In this document: positions 22,073 through 30,214 of the stretch, in pieces
Position numbering within the stretch: the first letter of the stretch is position 1
Layout: each line of letters opens with the position of its first letter
Source of the DNA: Microcoleus sp. bin48.metabat.b7b8b9.023
GTDB taxonomy: Bacteria; Cyanobacteriota; Cyanobacteriia; Cyanobacteriales; Microcoleaceae
Direction: 5' to 3'
DNA: 33,772 bases
Assembly (NCBI RefSeq): GCF_013299185.1
Contig: NZ_JAAFKG010000072.1
Location: 1-33,772, forward strand
Position numbers and translations under genes: made by a program
The notes under the pieces: generated by a model
The model's input: only the letters and a program-made list of their open reading frames with translations
Told to the model about the DNA's origin: nothing
Databases searched by the model: none

Positions 22073-23503
22073 ATGAGTGATAACTTTTCCAATGAATGGA
22101 ATCGGCGGGAGTTTTTGCAAGGAATGGGTGCGGCGGCGGCGGGAATGGCTTTATCTGGTTGTGGAATTAACGCGGATCGATCGGCAAATGGACTCACAGA
22201 AGAAGCCGAAGCGGTAAAGCCGATCGTCAATTCCCAAAGCTTAGAAAAACCCAATCTAACCATAGGATACGTACCCGTTAACGATTGTGCACCATTTGCG
22301 ATCGCCTGGAAGAAAGGATTTTTCCGCAAATACGGCTTAAACGTCAAACTCAACCGCGAAGCAAGCTGGGCAACCTCCCGCGACGGCCTGATTTTCGGCC
22401 GCCTCGACGCCTCCCCAGTCGTATCCGGCGCCGTCACAAACGCCCGAATAGGTGCCGAAGGAGCGCGCCACGCACCCCTGTGCGCGGCAATGACAATTCA
22501 CCGCCACGGCAACGCCATGACGATGAACAAAGCAATGTGGGATTTCGGCTTGCGCCCGTGGCACGAATACAACGGCAATTTAGAAGAATTTGGCAAACAA
22601 TTTCGCGCCTTTTTTGACAGTCAGCCGCCGGAAAAGAAAGTTTGGGCTGTAGTCTTGAGTTCGGCGATTTACGAATATTTTGTGCGTTATATATCCGCTG
22701 CTGCTGGTGTCGATCCATTCAAAGAATTTCGGATAATTATTGTGCCGCCGCCTCAAATGGTAACGAATATGAGGATGGGAGAAATGCAGGCTTACATGGT
22801 AGCTGAACCTTGGAATACGCGGGCAATTAAAGGTAATTTGGGAGTTGGTTTTACCTTCGCGCAAGGTAAGGAAGTTTGGCTGGGACATCCCGATCGCGTT
22901 TTGGGAGTAATGCAATCATTCATTGACGAAAACCCGAAGACTTATTACTCGCTGGTGAAGGCAATGGTGGAAGCTTGTCAGTTTTGCAGCAAACCGGAAA
23001 ATCGCAGTCAAATAGCAGCATTGTTGACCGATCGATCTTTTACGGGGGCTAAACCTAAAAACGGGGCGATCGACAAATTTACCAAGCCGGGAATAGTTGG
23101 GGAATACAACTATGGAGGGTTTGACGAAAAAGACCGCACTATAATATCTGAAGATACAACTATTTTCTTTGATATTCCTAAGAATTTGCCCCAAATACCG
23201 GGAAATCATTCAACATTTTTGTGGCAGTCTCACAGTATTTGGTTGATGACTCAAGCCGCCCGCTGGGGACACATTAAGGAGGTGCCGAAAAATGCTGATG
23301 AATTAGCCAAAAAAGCTTGGAGAACCGACCTTTATCGCAAAATTGTTGCCGAAATGGCGATCGATTGTCCCCAGGAGGATTACAAAGTGGAACCAGCGGA
23401 AGTTTTCATTGACAAAAAAGGCTTTGACCCCAGCGATCCGGTGGGTTATTTGAATAGTTTTGAAATTAGAGCCAACCGCCCTCAATTTTTTTTTCAGTCT
23501 TAA
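22073..23503 (+). CDS. ABC transporter substrate-binding lipoprotein, NrtA/CmpA/CynA type
   Basis: Periplasmic binding protein for an oxyanion or related solute. The start ATG at 22073 gives 476 residues; the frame stays open far upstream only through the repeat array. The N-terminus has a twin-arginine motif NRREFLQGMG (Arg11-Arg12) and a lipobox LSGC with Cys30, so export by Tat and lipid anchoring are expected. The mature part begins with LTIGYVPVNDCAPFAIAWKK, then GFFRKYGL and WATSRDGLIFGRLDAS, the usual NrtA-like opening. VPPPQMVTNMRMGEMQAYMV and EPWNTRAI are conserved as well. The C-terminal part (WRTDLYRKI, PADVF-like EPAEVFIDKKGFDP) matches NrtA/CynA length proteins. The ligand cannot be assigned from residues I can judge by eye. 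Confidence 0.9.
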   Translation: MSDNFSNEWNRREFLQGMGAAAAGMALSGCGINADRSANGLTEEAEAVKPIVNSQSLEKPNLTIGYVPVNDCAPFAIAWKKGFFRKYGLNVKLNREASWATSRDGLIFGRLDASPVVSGAVTNARIGAEGARHAPLCAAMTIHRHGNAMTMNKAMWDFGLRPWHEYNGNLEEFGKQFRAFFDSQPPEKKVWAVVLSSAIYEYFVRYISAAAGVDPFKEFRIIIVPPPQMVTNMRMGEMQAYMVAEPWNTRAIKGNLGVGFTFAQGKEVWLGHPDRVLGVMQSFIDENPKTYYSLVKAMVEACQFCSKPENRSQIAALLTDRSFTGAKPKNGAIDKFTKPGIVGEYNYGGFDEKDRTIISEDTTIFFDIPKNLPQIPGNHSTFLWQSHSIWLMTQAARWGHIKEVPKNADELAKKAWRTDLYRKIVAEMAIDCPQEDYKVEPAEVFIDKKGFDPSDPVGYLNSFEIRANRPQFFFQS

Positions 23504-23557
23504 TGTTTGATATCTGCTGTCTTCCTTCTACATTCCTCGCGTTCCCCACTTGCTCCT

Positions 23558-23638
23558 CGATCCCCCCTAGCCCCCCTTAATAAGGGGGGAACCGGAGCAT
23601 TCAAAGTCCCCCTTATTAAGGGGGATTTAGGGGGATCG
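23558..23638. repeat. Large inverted repeat (CCCCCTTAATAAGGGGG type) before the ATPase gene
   Basis: Two copies of a CGATCCCCC-TA-CCCCCTTAATAAGGGGG unit face each other with a short ACCGGAGCATTCAAAG centre; each unit is itself palindromic. Related CCCCCCTTAGCAAGGGGGG copies lie inside the S9 peptidase gene at 27180-27334, so this is a mobile-like dispersed element present in at least two places here. Confidence 0.85.
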
Positions 23639-23699
23639 AGACTCAGCTACAAGCGAGATATACAATAAATAACCAATAAACAATTATCAGGAACGTCAA

Positions 23700-24539
23700 A
23701 TGACTCAATATACTACTGCTTCAATCAATACTAATAGCCAAGGTCACAACTCCTCTAATTTTCTAGAAATCAACAACTTGTTCAAGTCGTATAAAAATGC
23801 TGATGGCAGCGAATTTAGCGTTTTGGACAATATCAACTTAAGTATTGGAGCTAACGAATTTATTTCAGTAATCGGTCACTCGGGTTGTGGCAAATCGACG
23901 CTGCTGAAAATAGTAGCAGGTTTGGAAAAACAAAGCGGCGGAATCGTGACACTAGAAGGCAAGGAAATTCGCAAACCTGGAGCCGATCGCATGATGGTAT
24001 TCCAGCACTACGGATTGCTGCCTTGGCTGACGGTGCGGGAAAATATTCGCCTAGCAGTTGATGAAGTTTTGCAAAATCTCAGCCGCCCAGAGAAGATTAG
24101 CCTTGTCAACGAACACCTAGCAATGGTAAACTTAACAACAGCAGCAGATAAATATCCCGATCAAATTTCAGGGGGCATGAAGCAACGGGTTGGGATTGCG
24201 CGAGCTTTGGCACTTCGGCCGAAGATGTTATTAATGGACGAACCGTTTGGAGCGCTGGATGCTCTGACTCGCGGCAAGTTGCAAAAACAGGTGCTCGATA
24301 TCTGGGAAAATCACAGACAAGCTGCAATGATGATTACCCACGACGTGGACGAGGCTATCTATATGTCCGATCGCATTGTGTTGATGACAAACGGCCCGGC
24401 GGCGACAATCGGCGAGATTTTGGCAGTGCCGTTTTCGCATCCGCGCGATCGCCAGGAGTTGCGGGAATCTCAGGAATATTACGAGCTGCGAAACTATGCT
24501 TTAAATTTTCTCGATCGCTACTTTACACAAGACGAATAA
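23700..24539 (+). CDS. ABC transporter ATP-binding protein, NrtD/CynD/CmpD type
   Basis: The 279-residue cytosolic ATPase powers the adjacent permease. It shows Walker A GHSGCGKSTLLK, Q-loop MVFQHYGLLPWLTVREN, signature ISGGMKQRVGIARAL, Walker B MLLMDEPFGALDALTR, and the switch His in MMITHDVDEAIYMSDRIVLM followed by NGPAATIGEIL, the NrtD/CmpD-type ending. The N-terminal 20 residues are a Ser/Asn/Thr-rich leader. It stands third, after the binding protein, with a repeat-invaded 196-base spacer. A UspA-like gene follows 54 bases after its stop. Only one ATPase is present, so a homodimer is expected, unlike the NrtC-NrtD pair. Confidence 0.92.
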   Translation: MTQYTTASINTNSQGHNSSNFLEINNLFKSYKNADGSEFSVLDNINLSIGANEFISVIGHSGCGKSTLLKIVAGLEKQSGGIVTLEGKEIRKPGADRMMVFQHYGLLPWLTVRENIRLAVDEVLQNLSRPEKISLVNEHLAMVNLTTAADKYPDQISGGMKQRVGIARALALRPKMLLMDEPFGALDALTRGKLQKQVLDIWENHRQAAMMITHDVDEAIYMSDRIVLMTNGPAATIGEILAVPFSHPRDRQELRESQEYYELRNYALNFLDRYFTQDE

Positions 24540-24593
24540 CCCTCTACGACTAGAAGAACCGACAAAACAATTCACTTAAGAGAGGTCTAGCCT

Positions 24594-25385
24594 GTGAATC
24601 TCAAAACAATTTTAGCGCGTTTTGAAAGTGCATTAGGATGCCAAAACTTAGCGGAAGAAATGGTGTTGCTGCCGGAGTCAAAAGTCCCTGTTTCTAAAAA
24701 AAAGTCAAAACCTACAAAGCCGACAAAATCTATCAATTTTATTGTGGGTTACAACAGTTCTCCTCAAAGTCAAACAGCTCTCGATATTACCCTTTGGATT
24801 GCTCATCAAACTCGTTTAGTAACAACTCAAGAAGTCACGGTGCAAGTCGTCTACGTACTCGACGAAACTCCCAACATTTACGATGAAAATACTTGTAGTT
24901 TGGGTGTGGAAAATGCCTGGGCTACGAAGCCCAAACTGTCGGATTTAGAGGAAAAATCGGCTCTTTACTGTGCAGCGCCTGCGATCGCATTACCTACAGC
25001 CGAAATCCAATCGGTATCCCAGCGAGCAACCTGGATCGATCCGCCTTATTTTCGAGCAATTTTCTGTCAAAATAATGAGTACGAGGTAGCAGATAAGTTG
25101 CTGTGGCAAGCCCGCTGTTTGGCTGAGGAATGGCGCGGTTTATTCAAAGCTCATTTACGCATCGGTAAAGTTGCGACAGAATTGAGAAATGTGGTAGAAT
25201 TAGAATCGGCAAATTTACTATTTTTAGGCTGCAATTCTCGCAACCACCCGCTGGTTAGGCAACTCGGCAAGAATTTTCCCTGCTGCGTGTTGGGGATTCC
25301 TGCCGCACTCAGCTATCCGATGGATTTGGGGCCCGAAGAAAGTTTGAGCAACTTGCAGTTGGCTACAGCTATGCCTGCACGTTAA
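24594..25385 (+). CDS. Universal stress protein (UspA) family protein
   Basis: A 263-residue product. After a 45-residue Lys/Pro-rich N-terminal stretch comes the UspA start INFIVGYNSSPQSQTALDIT, then LWIAHQT and VTVQVVYVLDE. The C-terminal half has EVADKLLWQARCLAEEW, the helix-strand LRNVVELESANLLFLGCNSR, and NHPLVRQLGKNFPCCVLGIP. The usual ATP-binding GxxGhxx(G)S pattern is degenerate here (GCNSRNHPLV), so nucleotide binding is doubtful. GTG start at 24594. It follows the ABC ATPase gene by 54 bases and is probably in the same transcript, which would link a stress-type protein to the riboswitch-controlled transporter. Confidence 0.75.
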   Translation: MNLKTILARFESALGCQNLAEEMVLLPESKVPVSKKKSKPTKPTKSINFIVGYNSSPQSQTALDITLWIAHQTRLVTTQEVTVQVVYVLDETPNIYDENTCSLGVENAWATKPKLSDLEEKSALYCAAPAIALPTAEIQSVSQRATWIDPPYFRAIFCQNNEYEVADKLLWQARCLAEEWRGLFKAHLRIGKVATELRNVVELESANLLFLGCNSRNHPLVRQLGKNFPCCVLGIPAALSYPMDLGPEESLSNLQLATAMPAR

Positions 25386-25514
25386 ACTTGTGGGAAATGG
25401 AAGCCTCTGAGGTGGGATTTTATAGCGCGAGCGAGTTAAGATCCCTGCGCGGTTGGTGCTTCTCTTGCTTCAAAAACGCTAGATTGATGAGTCTTATTAA
25501 GGGTTGTTGAATGC

Positions 25515-25733
25515 TTATCGGATCGCAGAAAGTTCATCAACTAATTTTATCCTGCCCCGGCAGACAGAGCGCAGGAGGCGATCGATAGAGCGTTTGTCAT
25601 CCTCAGTCAAAGTCTCGTCAAAAATAGCCGCCAGCAAACCGTAGCGATCGGCTACAGTAATGTAGCCTCTATGATTCACTTCGGCAAACAACTCGCCCAA
25701 AGCAGATGGAATTAGGTTGACAGGGGTTTGCAT
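25515..25733 (-). CDS. Small conserved cyanobacterial protein of unknown function
   Basis: A 72-residue protein: MQTPVNLIPSALGELFAEVN, HRGYITVADRYGLLAAIFDE, TLTEDDKRSIDRLLRSVCRG, RIKLVDELSAIR. It looks helical, without membrane segments. The pattern (ITxADRYGLhAAhhDE, EDxxxIDRhLRxVxRGRhKhVDExSA) is one I recall as widespread in cyanobacteria without a function; its size and charged helices would suit a small regulator. Its upstream region carries three TGTGA half-sites 22 bases apart and a perfect CRP-type palindrome, so control by a cAMP receptor protein is plausible. Confidence 0.7.
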   Translation of the reverse strand: MQTPVNLIPSALGELFAEVNHRGYITVADRYGLLAAIFDETLTEDDKRSIDRLLRSVCRGRIKLVDELSAIR

Positions 25734-25834
25734 TGCGATTGAGCCAGAACTCGGCGATCGCGCGATCGGTCTTTATCTGCATTAACAAAGATCGATCGCA
25801 CTCTCTTATTCTCTCGGTCTATTGCCTTACAAGA

Positions 25835-25894
25835 TGTGATAATAAACAGCACAATTTGTGATAATAAACGGCACAATTTGTGAACAATATCACA
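25835..25894 (-). promoter_or_regulatory. CRP (SyCrp1)-type binding site with phased half-sites
   Basis: TGTGAACAATATCACA at 25879-25894 is a perfect TGTGA-N6-TCACA palindrome, the consensus of cyanobacterial and enterobacterial CRP. Two further TGTGA half-sites lie at 25835 and 25857, inside two direct repeats TGTGATAATAAACAGCACAA / TGTGATAATAAACGGCACAA of period 22. The three TGTGA motifs are thus 22 bases apart, two helical turns. The site is about 146 bases upstream of the 72-residue gene on the minus strand. Confidence 0.65.
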
Positions 25895-25971
25895 TCCAAT
25901 ATTGCCAAATTATGCTACAACTTTATAGTTGTGTGCGCTCGCAAACACAGCAACTGCAAACTTAATTTTTG

Positions 25972-28077
25972 CTAAAGATTGTAAATCGGCAGTGCTTCCA
26001 CCGGTTCAGCCAACTCAAACCCAAACACGCGGGAATAGAAATAGAATTCCCCATCAAGAGTTCTTTTAATATTTTCAGCGCGACGAAAACCGTGCTGTTC
26101 CCCTTCATAAGCAACGTAAGCAACCGGCAAACCTTTAGCTTTCAATATCTCTACCATCATTTCGGCTTGATTGGGCGGCACGACTTTATCTTCCAATCCT
26201 TGAAAGAAGATAACGGGACAAGATAAACCTTCGGCTGCATGAATGGGCGATCGAGCTACATACAAATCTTGGCGATCGGGATAAGGCCCGATCAATCCAT
26301 CCAGATACCGCGCCTCAAACTTGTGAGTATCCCTTACCAAAGCCTCCAAATCGCTAATGCCATAATAGCTCGCACCGGCATTAAACACATCGCGGAAAGT
26401 TAGAGCGCACAGAGTTGTGTAGCCCCCTGCACTGCCTCCGGCGATCGCCATTCTTTCGCCGTCTACTAAACCCTGTTCGGCTAAATATTTAGCACCATTA
26501 GCGCAGTCATCAACATCAACAATACCCCAACTATCTTGCAGCCTTCTTCTGTATTCGCGCCCGTAACCAGTGCTACCGCCGTAGTTGACATCAAGCACCG
26601 CAAAACCGCGACTCGTCCAATATTGAATTTTCAAATTCATGCTGCTAGAAGTAGCAGCAGTCGGGCCGCCGTGGCTTTTGACAACAAGTGGCGGTTTTTC
26701 AGATTCAGGTGCAGCGAAGTCTTGGTTTTTCGGAGGATAGAAGAAGCCAAAAGCAGTCAAACCATTTTCGGTTGGAAATTCCAGCGGTTCCGGTACAGAA
26801 AGATAACCAGAATCGATGTTTAAATCGCTCGACTTTCGCAAAATTTTCCGTTGACTTGTGGCTAAATTTAGCTGTACAATAGCTGTAGATGCGATCGGCG
26901 AACCCGCCAGAAAAACTACAGTTTCTCCGCGCGCTTTGACCGAGGAAATATCAGTGTACGGCGTTTCAATATTTGTCAACTGTTTTGCAGTCAAATCGAG
27001 ACTTCCTAGATGCCACTTACCTTGCTGAGTGTAGGTGCAAATAATTTTGCTTTCCGAGACAAAGGAATAGGTAGACATTCCAAAAACCCATTGGGGAAGT
27101 CCAAATTCAGCGGCCATTTCGCACAAAGGCTCTATTCCAGCCTCCCTGCTTGCTAAAGGGGCTTCTGTGCCTACTCTTGCCTCCCCCCTTAGCAAGGGGG
27201 GATTGAGGGGGGTGCGATCGGCTTCTGTGCCTGCTCTTGCCTCCCCCCTTAGCAAGGGGGGATTGAGGGGGGTGCGATCGGCTTCTGTGCCTACTCTTGC
27301 CTCCCCCCTTAGCAAGGGGGGATTGAGGGGGGTTCTATATAAATTCCACCAGTTCGACTTATCAGAAACAAAATATAAAACTCCATCTGGCGACCATTCC
27401 GGCTGAAAAATTGACTCATCAACCCCGCCCGCAACTAAATATTTTTCGCCTAAAGAACCATCAGCATTAATTTCTGCCACCCACAATTCTGTGCCATCCC
27501 ACGGCATATTTGGGTGGTTCCAACAAATCCAGGAAAGTTGAGAACCGTCAGGACTCAAACGAGGGGAAGCATAAAAATCGTTGCCCTGAGTTAAAATTTG
27601 AATATCTTCGCCGTTATCTAAATTAATACTAACAATTGTATTCACAGATTCGCCTTCACCTGCATTGTCTTCGCGCACACAAATTAAGCGATTTCTTGGT
27701 TTGTCAAAAATTACATCTGCGTAGCAACATTTAGCAGCAGGTGTCAAAGGTTCGGGCGGATAATTCAATGTTTGACAATAAATTCTTTGGTCGGCAAAAT
27801 GAGAGAAATAAACCACGCCATCAGAAACTGCAAAAGCAGCGCCACCGTATTCGTGGACGCGAGTGCGAACGTTGAACGGAGGCGGTGTTACGTCAGTTAT
27901 TTTACCGTCAGGAGTCCGCCGCACGAGGACGCTTCTTCCTGCTTCCGATGGTCTTCCTTCTACCCAGTAAATATCATCGCCGTCGATCGCAATTTGTCCG
28001 AGTCCGACAGTTCCAGAAACAATTAAATCAGAGGTAATGGGGGATTTCCAAGAGCCGTAAGGTGATACTGCGTTCAT
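25972..28077 (-). CDS. S9 family peptidase (prolyl oligopeptidase / acylaminoacyl-peptidase type)
   Basis: A 701-residue serine peptidase with an N-terminal beta-propeller (repeats such as YASPRLSPDGSQLSWICW and IFQPEWSPDGVLYFVSDKSN) and a C-terminal alpha/beta hydrolase domain. The catalytic triad is visible: Ser in MAIAGGSAGGYTTLCAL (near residue 548), Asp in FQGLEDKVVPPNQ (near 629) and His in YEGEQHGFRR (near 661). The motif SHGGPTAATSSSMNLKIQYW is typical of S9C enzymes. There is no signal peptide, so it is cytosolic. Residues about 247-303 are an insertion of three TPLNPPLLRGEARVGTEADR units, the translation of a dispersed GC-rich repeat in frame, located between propeller strands. The rest of the frame is intact and may still fold. 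Confidence 0.92.
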   Translation of the reverse strand: MNAVSPYGSWKSPITSDLIVSGTVGLGQIAIDGDDIYWVEGRPSEAGRSVLVRRTPDGKITDVTPPPFNVRTRVHEYGGAAFAVSDGVVYFSHFADQRIYCQTLNYPPEPLTPAAKCCYADVIFDKPRNRLICVREDNAGEGESVNTIVSINLDNGEDIQILTQGNDFYASPRLSPDGSQLSWICWNHPNMPWDGTELWVAEINADGSLGEKYLVAGGVDESIFQPEWSPDGVLYFVSDKSNWWNLYRTPLNPPLLRGEARVGTEADRTPLNPPLLRGEARAGTEADRTPLNPPLLRGEARVGTEAPLASREAGIEPLCEMAAEFGLPQWVFGMSTYSFVSESKIICTYTQQGKWHLGSLDLTAKQLTNIETPYTDISSVKARGETVVFLAGSPIASTAIVQLNLATSQRKILRKSSDLNIDSGYLSVPEPLEFPTENGLTAFGFFYPPKNQDFAAPESEKPPLVVKSHGGPTAATSSSMNLKIQYWTSRGFAVLDVNYGGSTGYGREYRRRLQDSWGIVDVDDCANGAKYLAEQGLVDGERMAIAGGSAGGYTTLCALTFRDVFNAGASYYGISDLEALVRDTHKFEARYLDGLIGPYPDRQDLYVARSPIHAAEGLSCPVIFFQGLEDKVVPPNQAEMMVEILKAKGLPVAYVAYEGEQHGFRRAENIKRTLDGEFYFYSRVFGFELAEPVEALPIYNL
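27161..27334. repeat. Triplicated 60-bp dispersed repeat inside the S9 peptidase gene
   Basis: Three copies of CTCCCCCCTTAGCAAGGGGG-GATTGAGGGGGG, spaced exactly 60 bases apart (27181, 27241, 27301), are joined by a GCTTCTGTGCCTACTCTTGC segment. A further copy of that joining segment occurs at 27161-27180. The palindromic core CCCCCCTTAGCAAGGGGGG is the common cyanobacterial repeat also seen at 23558-23638. The 60-base period keeps the peptidase frame open. Confidence 0.93.
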
Positions 28078-28114
28078 ATAGAATAGTTAATGATTTGTGG
28101 CTGAGTTTTTTTTT

Positions 28115-28170
28115 GCGAACCGCGAAGGCGCGAAGTACGCGAAGGAAGAGAAGAAAGAGAAAGAGAAAAA
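28115..28170 (+). repeat. Dispersed GCGAACCGCGAAGGCGCGAA repeat
   Basis: Near-identical to the copy at 5306-5357, including the GAAGGAAGAGAAGAAAGAGA tail. It sits in the divergent promoter region between the S9 peptidase and nucleoside hydrolase genes. Confidence 0.7.
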
Positions 28171-28278
28171 AATGGGTTGATTGATGGTTGAGATTTGTTA
28201 TAGTTAAGTCTGTTGTGTTTGATGCACAAATAAATTTATATTAGTATTTTACCGGAATTCAGTCACCGAGGAAGCAGA

Positions 28279-29202
28279 ATGTCGAAAAAGCTGGTACTCA
28301 TGGATCACGACGGTGCAGTTGACGACTATCTCTCAGTCGTGTTGCTGATGACAATGGAGGAAGTGGAAACTCTGGGAGTAATCGTCACTCCGGCGGACTG
28401 CTACATTCAGCCAGCCGTGAGTGCAACCCGCAAAATCCTTGATTTGATGGGGTGTTCAGAGGTGCCAGTGGCGGCGAGTACGGTGCGGGGACTGAATCCA
28501 TTTCCGGTGTTGTTTCGGCGAGATTCCTTTGCGTGCGATCGACTTCCCATTCTAAATGAAAAAGCAACCATTGACACGCCGTTAAGATCGGAACCCGGAC
28601 AAAACTTTATGGTGAGAGTTTTGCGAGATGCAAAGGAACCGGTCACATTAATGGTAACGGGGCCGCTAACAACTGTAGCGCAAGCTTTAGATATTGCGCC
28701 AGAAATTGAAAGCAAAATCAAAGAAATTGTGTGGATGGGAGGGGCGCTCAATGTTATAGGTAATGTTAGCAAAGATATGGAACCGGGACAAGATATGTCA
28801 GCGGAATGGAATGCTTACTGGGATCCGATCGCAATTGATAGAGTTTGGCAAACACAAATTCCGATTGTGATGTGTCCTTTAGATATCACCAATAATGTAC
28901 CGCTGACTGTTGAATTTTCCAATCGCTTAGCCAGACAGCGCAAATATCCGATTTCCGATTTAGCAGGACAGTGTTATGCTTTAGCAATATCTCAAGATTA
29001 CTATTTTTGGGATATTTTGGCAACGGCTTATTTGGCACATCCAGAATTTTACGAACTGCGAGAATGGGAAACGGAAATAGTTACCGAAGGTATCAGTCAA
29101 GGACGTACAAAAGTTAAAACAGGAGGGCGAAAAATTCAAGCAATGGATCGAGTAGATACGGAAAAGTTTTACAATTACATATTGCAACAGTGGGCGCGTT
29201 AA
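28279..29202 (+). CDS. Inosine-uridine type nucleoside hydrolase
   Basis: Hydrolyses the N-glycosidic bond of ribonucleosides to base and ribose, in the cytosol, as part of nucleoside salvage. The 307 residues match family length. The N-terminal calcium-binding motif appears as LVLMDHDGAVDDYLSVVLLM (DxDxGxDD with Ala-Val replacing the usual residues between Gly and Asp-Asp). TLMVTGPLTTVAQAL, IVWMGGAL, the AEWNAYWDPIAI (N-x-x-x-DP) motif and the late CPLDITNNVPLT segment all fit. AGGAAGCAG precedes the ATG at 28279. With the ureidoglycolate lyase-like and AtzE genes elsewhere in the window it could belong to purine and ureide salvage, but they are not linked in an operon. Confidence 0.88.
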   Translation: MSKKLVLMDHDGAVDDYLSVVLLMTMEEVETLGVIVTPADCYIQPAVSATRKILDLMGCSEVPVAASTVRGLNPFPVLFRRDSFACDRLPILNEKATIDTPLRSEPGQNFMVRVLRDAKEPVTLMVTGPLTTVAQALDIAPEIESKIKEIVWMGGALNVIGNVSKDMEPGQDMSAEWNAYWDPIAIDRVWQTQIPIVMCPLDITNNVPLTVEFSNRLARQRKYPISDLAGQCYALAISQDYYFWDILATAYLAHPEFYELREWETEIVTEGISQGRTKVKTGGRKIQAMDRVDTEKFYNYILQQWAR

Positions 29203-29282
29203 GCATAACAATATCTGGTAGAGGCGGGTTGTTAGCCAAAAATATCCCTACAAAACCCGCCCTAACTCAAATATTTACGCTA

Positions 29283-29333
29283 TCTTCTCTTTCCTCTCTT
29301 TCTCTGCGCCCTCTGCGCCCTCTGCGGTTAATC
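29283..29333 (-). repeat. Dispersed ACCGCAGAGGGCGCAGAGG repeat
   Basis: On the minus strand TTAACCGCAGAGGGCGCAGA is followed by GGGCGCAGAGAAAGAGAGG. It is the inverse of the copy at 33615-33650 and a relative of that at 3639-3682. It lies between the nucleoside hydrolase and the VanZ-like gene. Confidence 0.7.
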
Positions 29334-29419
29334 AAAAAAAATCTCATTCACAAATCCAACAAAATTGCGGTAAGTGGCGTGGACTCGGTTCGTCAATTGT
29401 CGATAGTGGAAAAAATCCG

Positions 29420-29806
29420 ATGAAATTATCCTCAAAAAAATTCTGGATTGTTGCGTGTGTTTTGTACTTGTTAATTATTCTCAGTATCATGCTGGTAGCA
29501 GATATGGGAAAGTTAACTAACTTTCCTCTGGCTCATCCGCCTTATGACAAACTCGGACATTTTATTTTGTACGGAATAGCATCTTTTTTGTGCCATAGAG
29601 CAACTGGCAAAAAAATGATGATGGTGTTGAATTATCCAATTCCTTTCGGGCCAGCACTGTTTACTATTTTCACTGCTGGGGAAGAAATGCTGCAAGCGAT
29701 TTTACCCAATCGTAGTGCTAGTATTGAAGATTTTTTAGCGAGTTTTGCGGGGATTGTAGTTTTTTATTGGATTGGAGAAGCTTGGGATAAAGAAAAAGGG
29801 AAGTGA
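29420..29806 (+). CDS. VanZ-like family membrane protein
   Basis: A 128-residue membrane protein with about four hydrophobic segments: FWIVACVLYLLIILSIMLVA, LGHFILYGIASFLC, LNYPIPFGPALFTIFTAGEE and LASFAGIVVFYWIG. The family signature is PPYDKLGHFILYGIASFLCH (DKxxHhhxYxxhxxh) near residue 41 and EEMLQAILPNRSASIEDFLA (E-xxQ-xhxPxRxxxxxDhxxN-type) near residue 90. VanZ family members are small proteins of unclear biochemical role; the founding member affects teicoplanin resistance, which does not transfer to this gene. The frame is intact, with ATG at 29420. Confidence 0.85.
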   Translation: MKLSSKKFWIVACVLYLLIILSIMLVADMGKLTNFPLAHPPYDKLGHFILYGIASFLCHRATGKKMMMVLNYPIPFGPALFTIFTAGEEMLQAILPNRSASIEDFLASFAGIVVFYWIGEAWDKEKGK

Positions 29807-29813
29807 GAGAGAA

Positions 29814-30040
29814 GTTATTAGTTATTGGTTATTAGTTATTAGTTATTGGTTATTAGTTATTAGTTATTAGTTATCATAAGATAAGGTATGTTGTTGGGCT
29901 TTAGCCCTCTTAGTTTAGTGGTTATATAAGCTGTTAGTCATGCCTCATCTTTTTGAGAAAGGCTATATTAGTCATTAGTTATCAGTCATTAGTTATTAGT
30001 CATTAGTTATCAGTCATTAGTTATCAGTCATCAGGAAGAG
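29814..30040. repeat. Heptamer repeats after the VanZ-like gene
   Basis: Runs of GTTATTA/GTTATTG units fill about 29815-29873, and GTCATTAGTTATCA units fill about 29969-30033. No gene is visible between 29807 and 30214; the only other structure is the transposon-end-like hairpin at 30137-30170. Confidence 0.75.
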
Positions 30041-30136
30041 GGAAGAAGGAAAAAGAAGTTGAGTTTGTAGGGTGATATTCGGCGCATCGGTTGATGGGGG
30101 CGATCGACTATCGACTAATGTTCTGTTTATTTATTT

Positions 30137-30170
30137 TGACGCTCCCCGGCATACAGGCACGGGGATTCTT
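30137..30170 (-). mobile_element. Solitary end-like sequence of a TnpB-type (IS200/IS605 or IS607) element
   Basis: On the minus strand AAGAATCCCCGTGCCTGTAT continues into GCCGGGGAGCGTCA. TCCCCG and CGGGGA pair as a 6-bp stem round an 11-base loop. This resembles, from memory, the 3' end (guide-RNA scaffold) sequence of many cyanobacterial TnpB elements. No transposase gene is adjacent, so it would be a remnant or a minimal non-autonomous element. Confidence 0.5.
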
Positions 30171-30214
30171 AGCCAAAGGATATTTTGGCATCAATAAAAT
30201 GTGTTGGCGATCGT

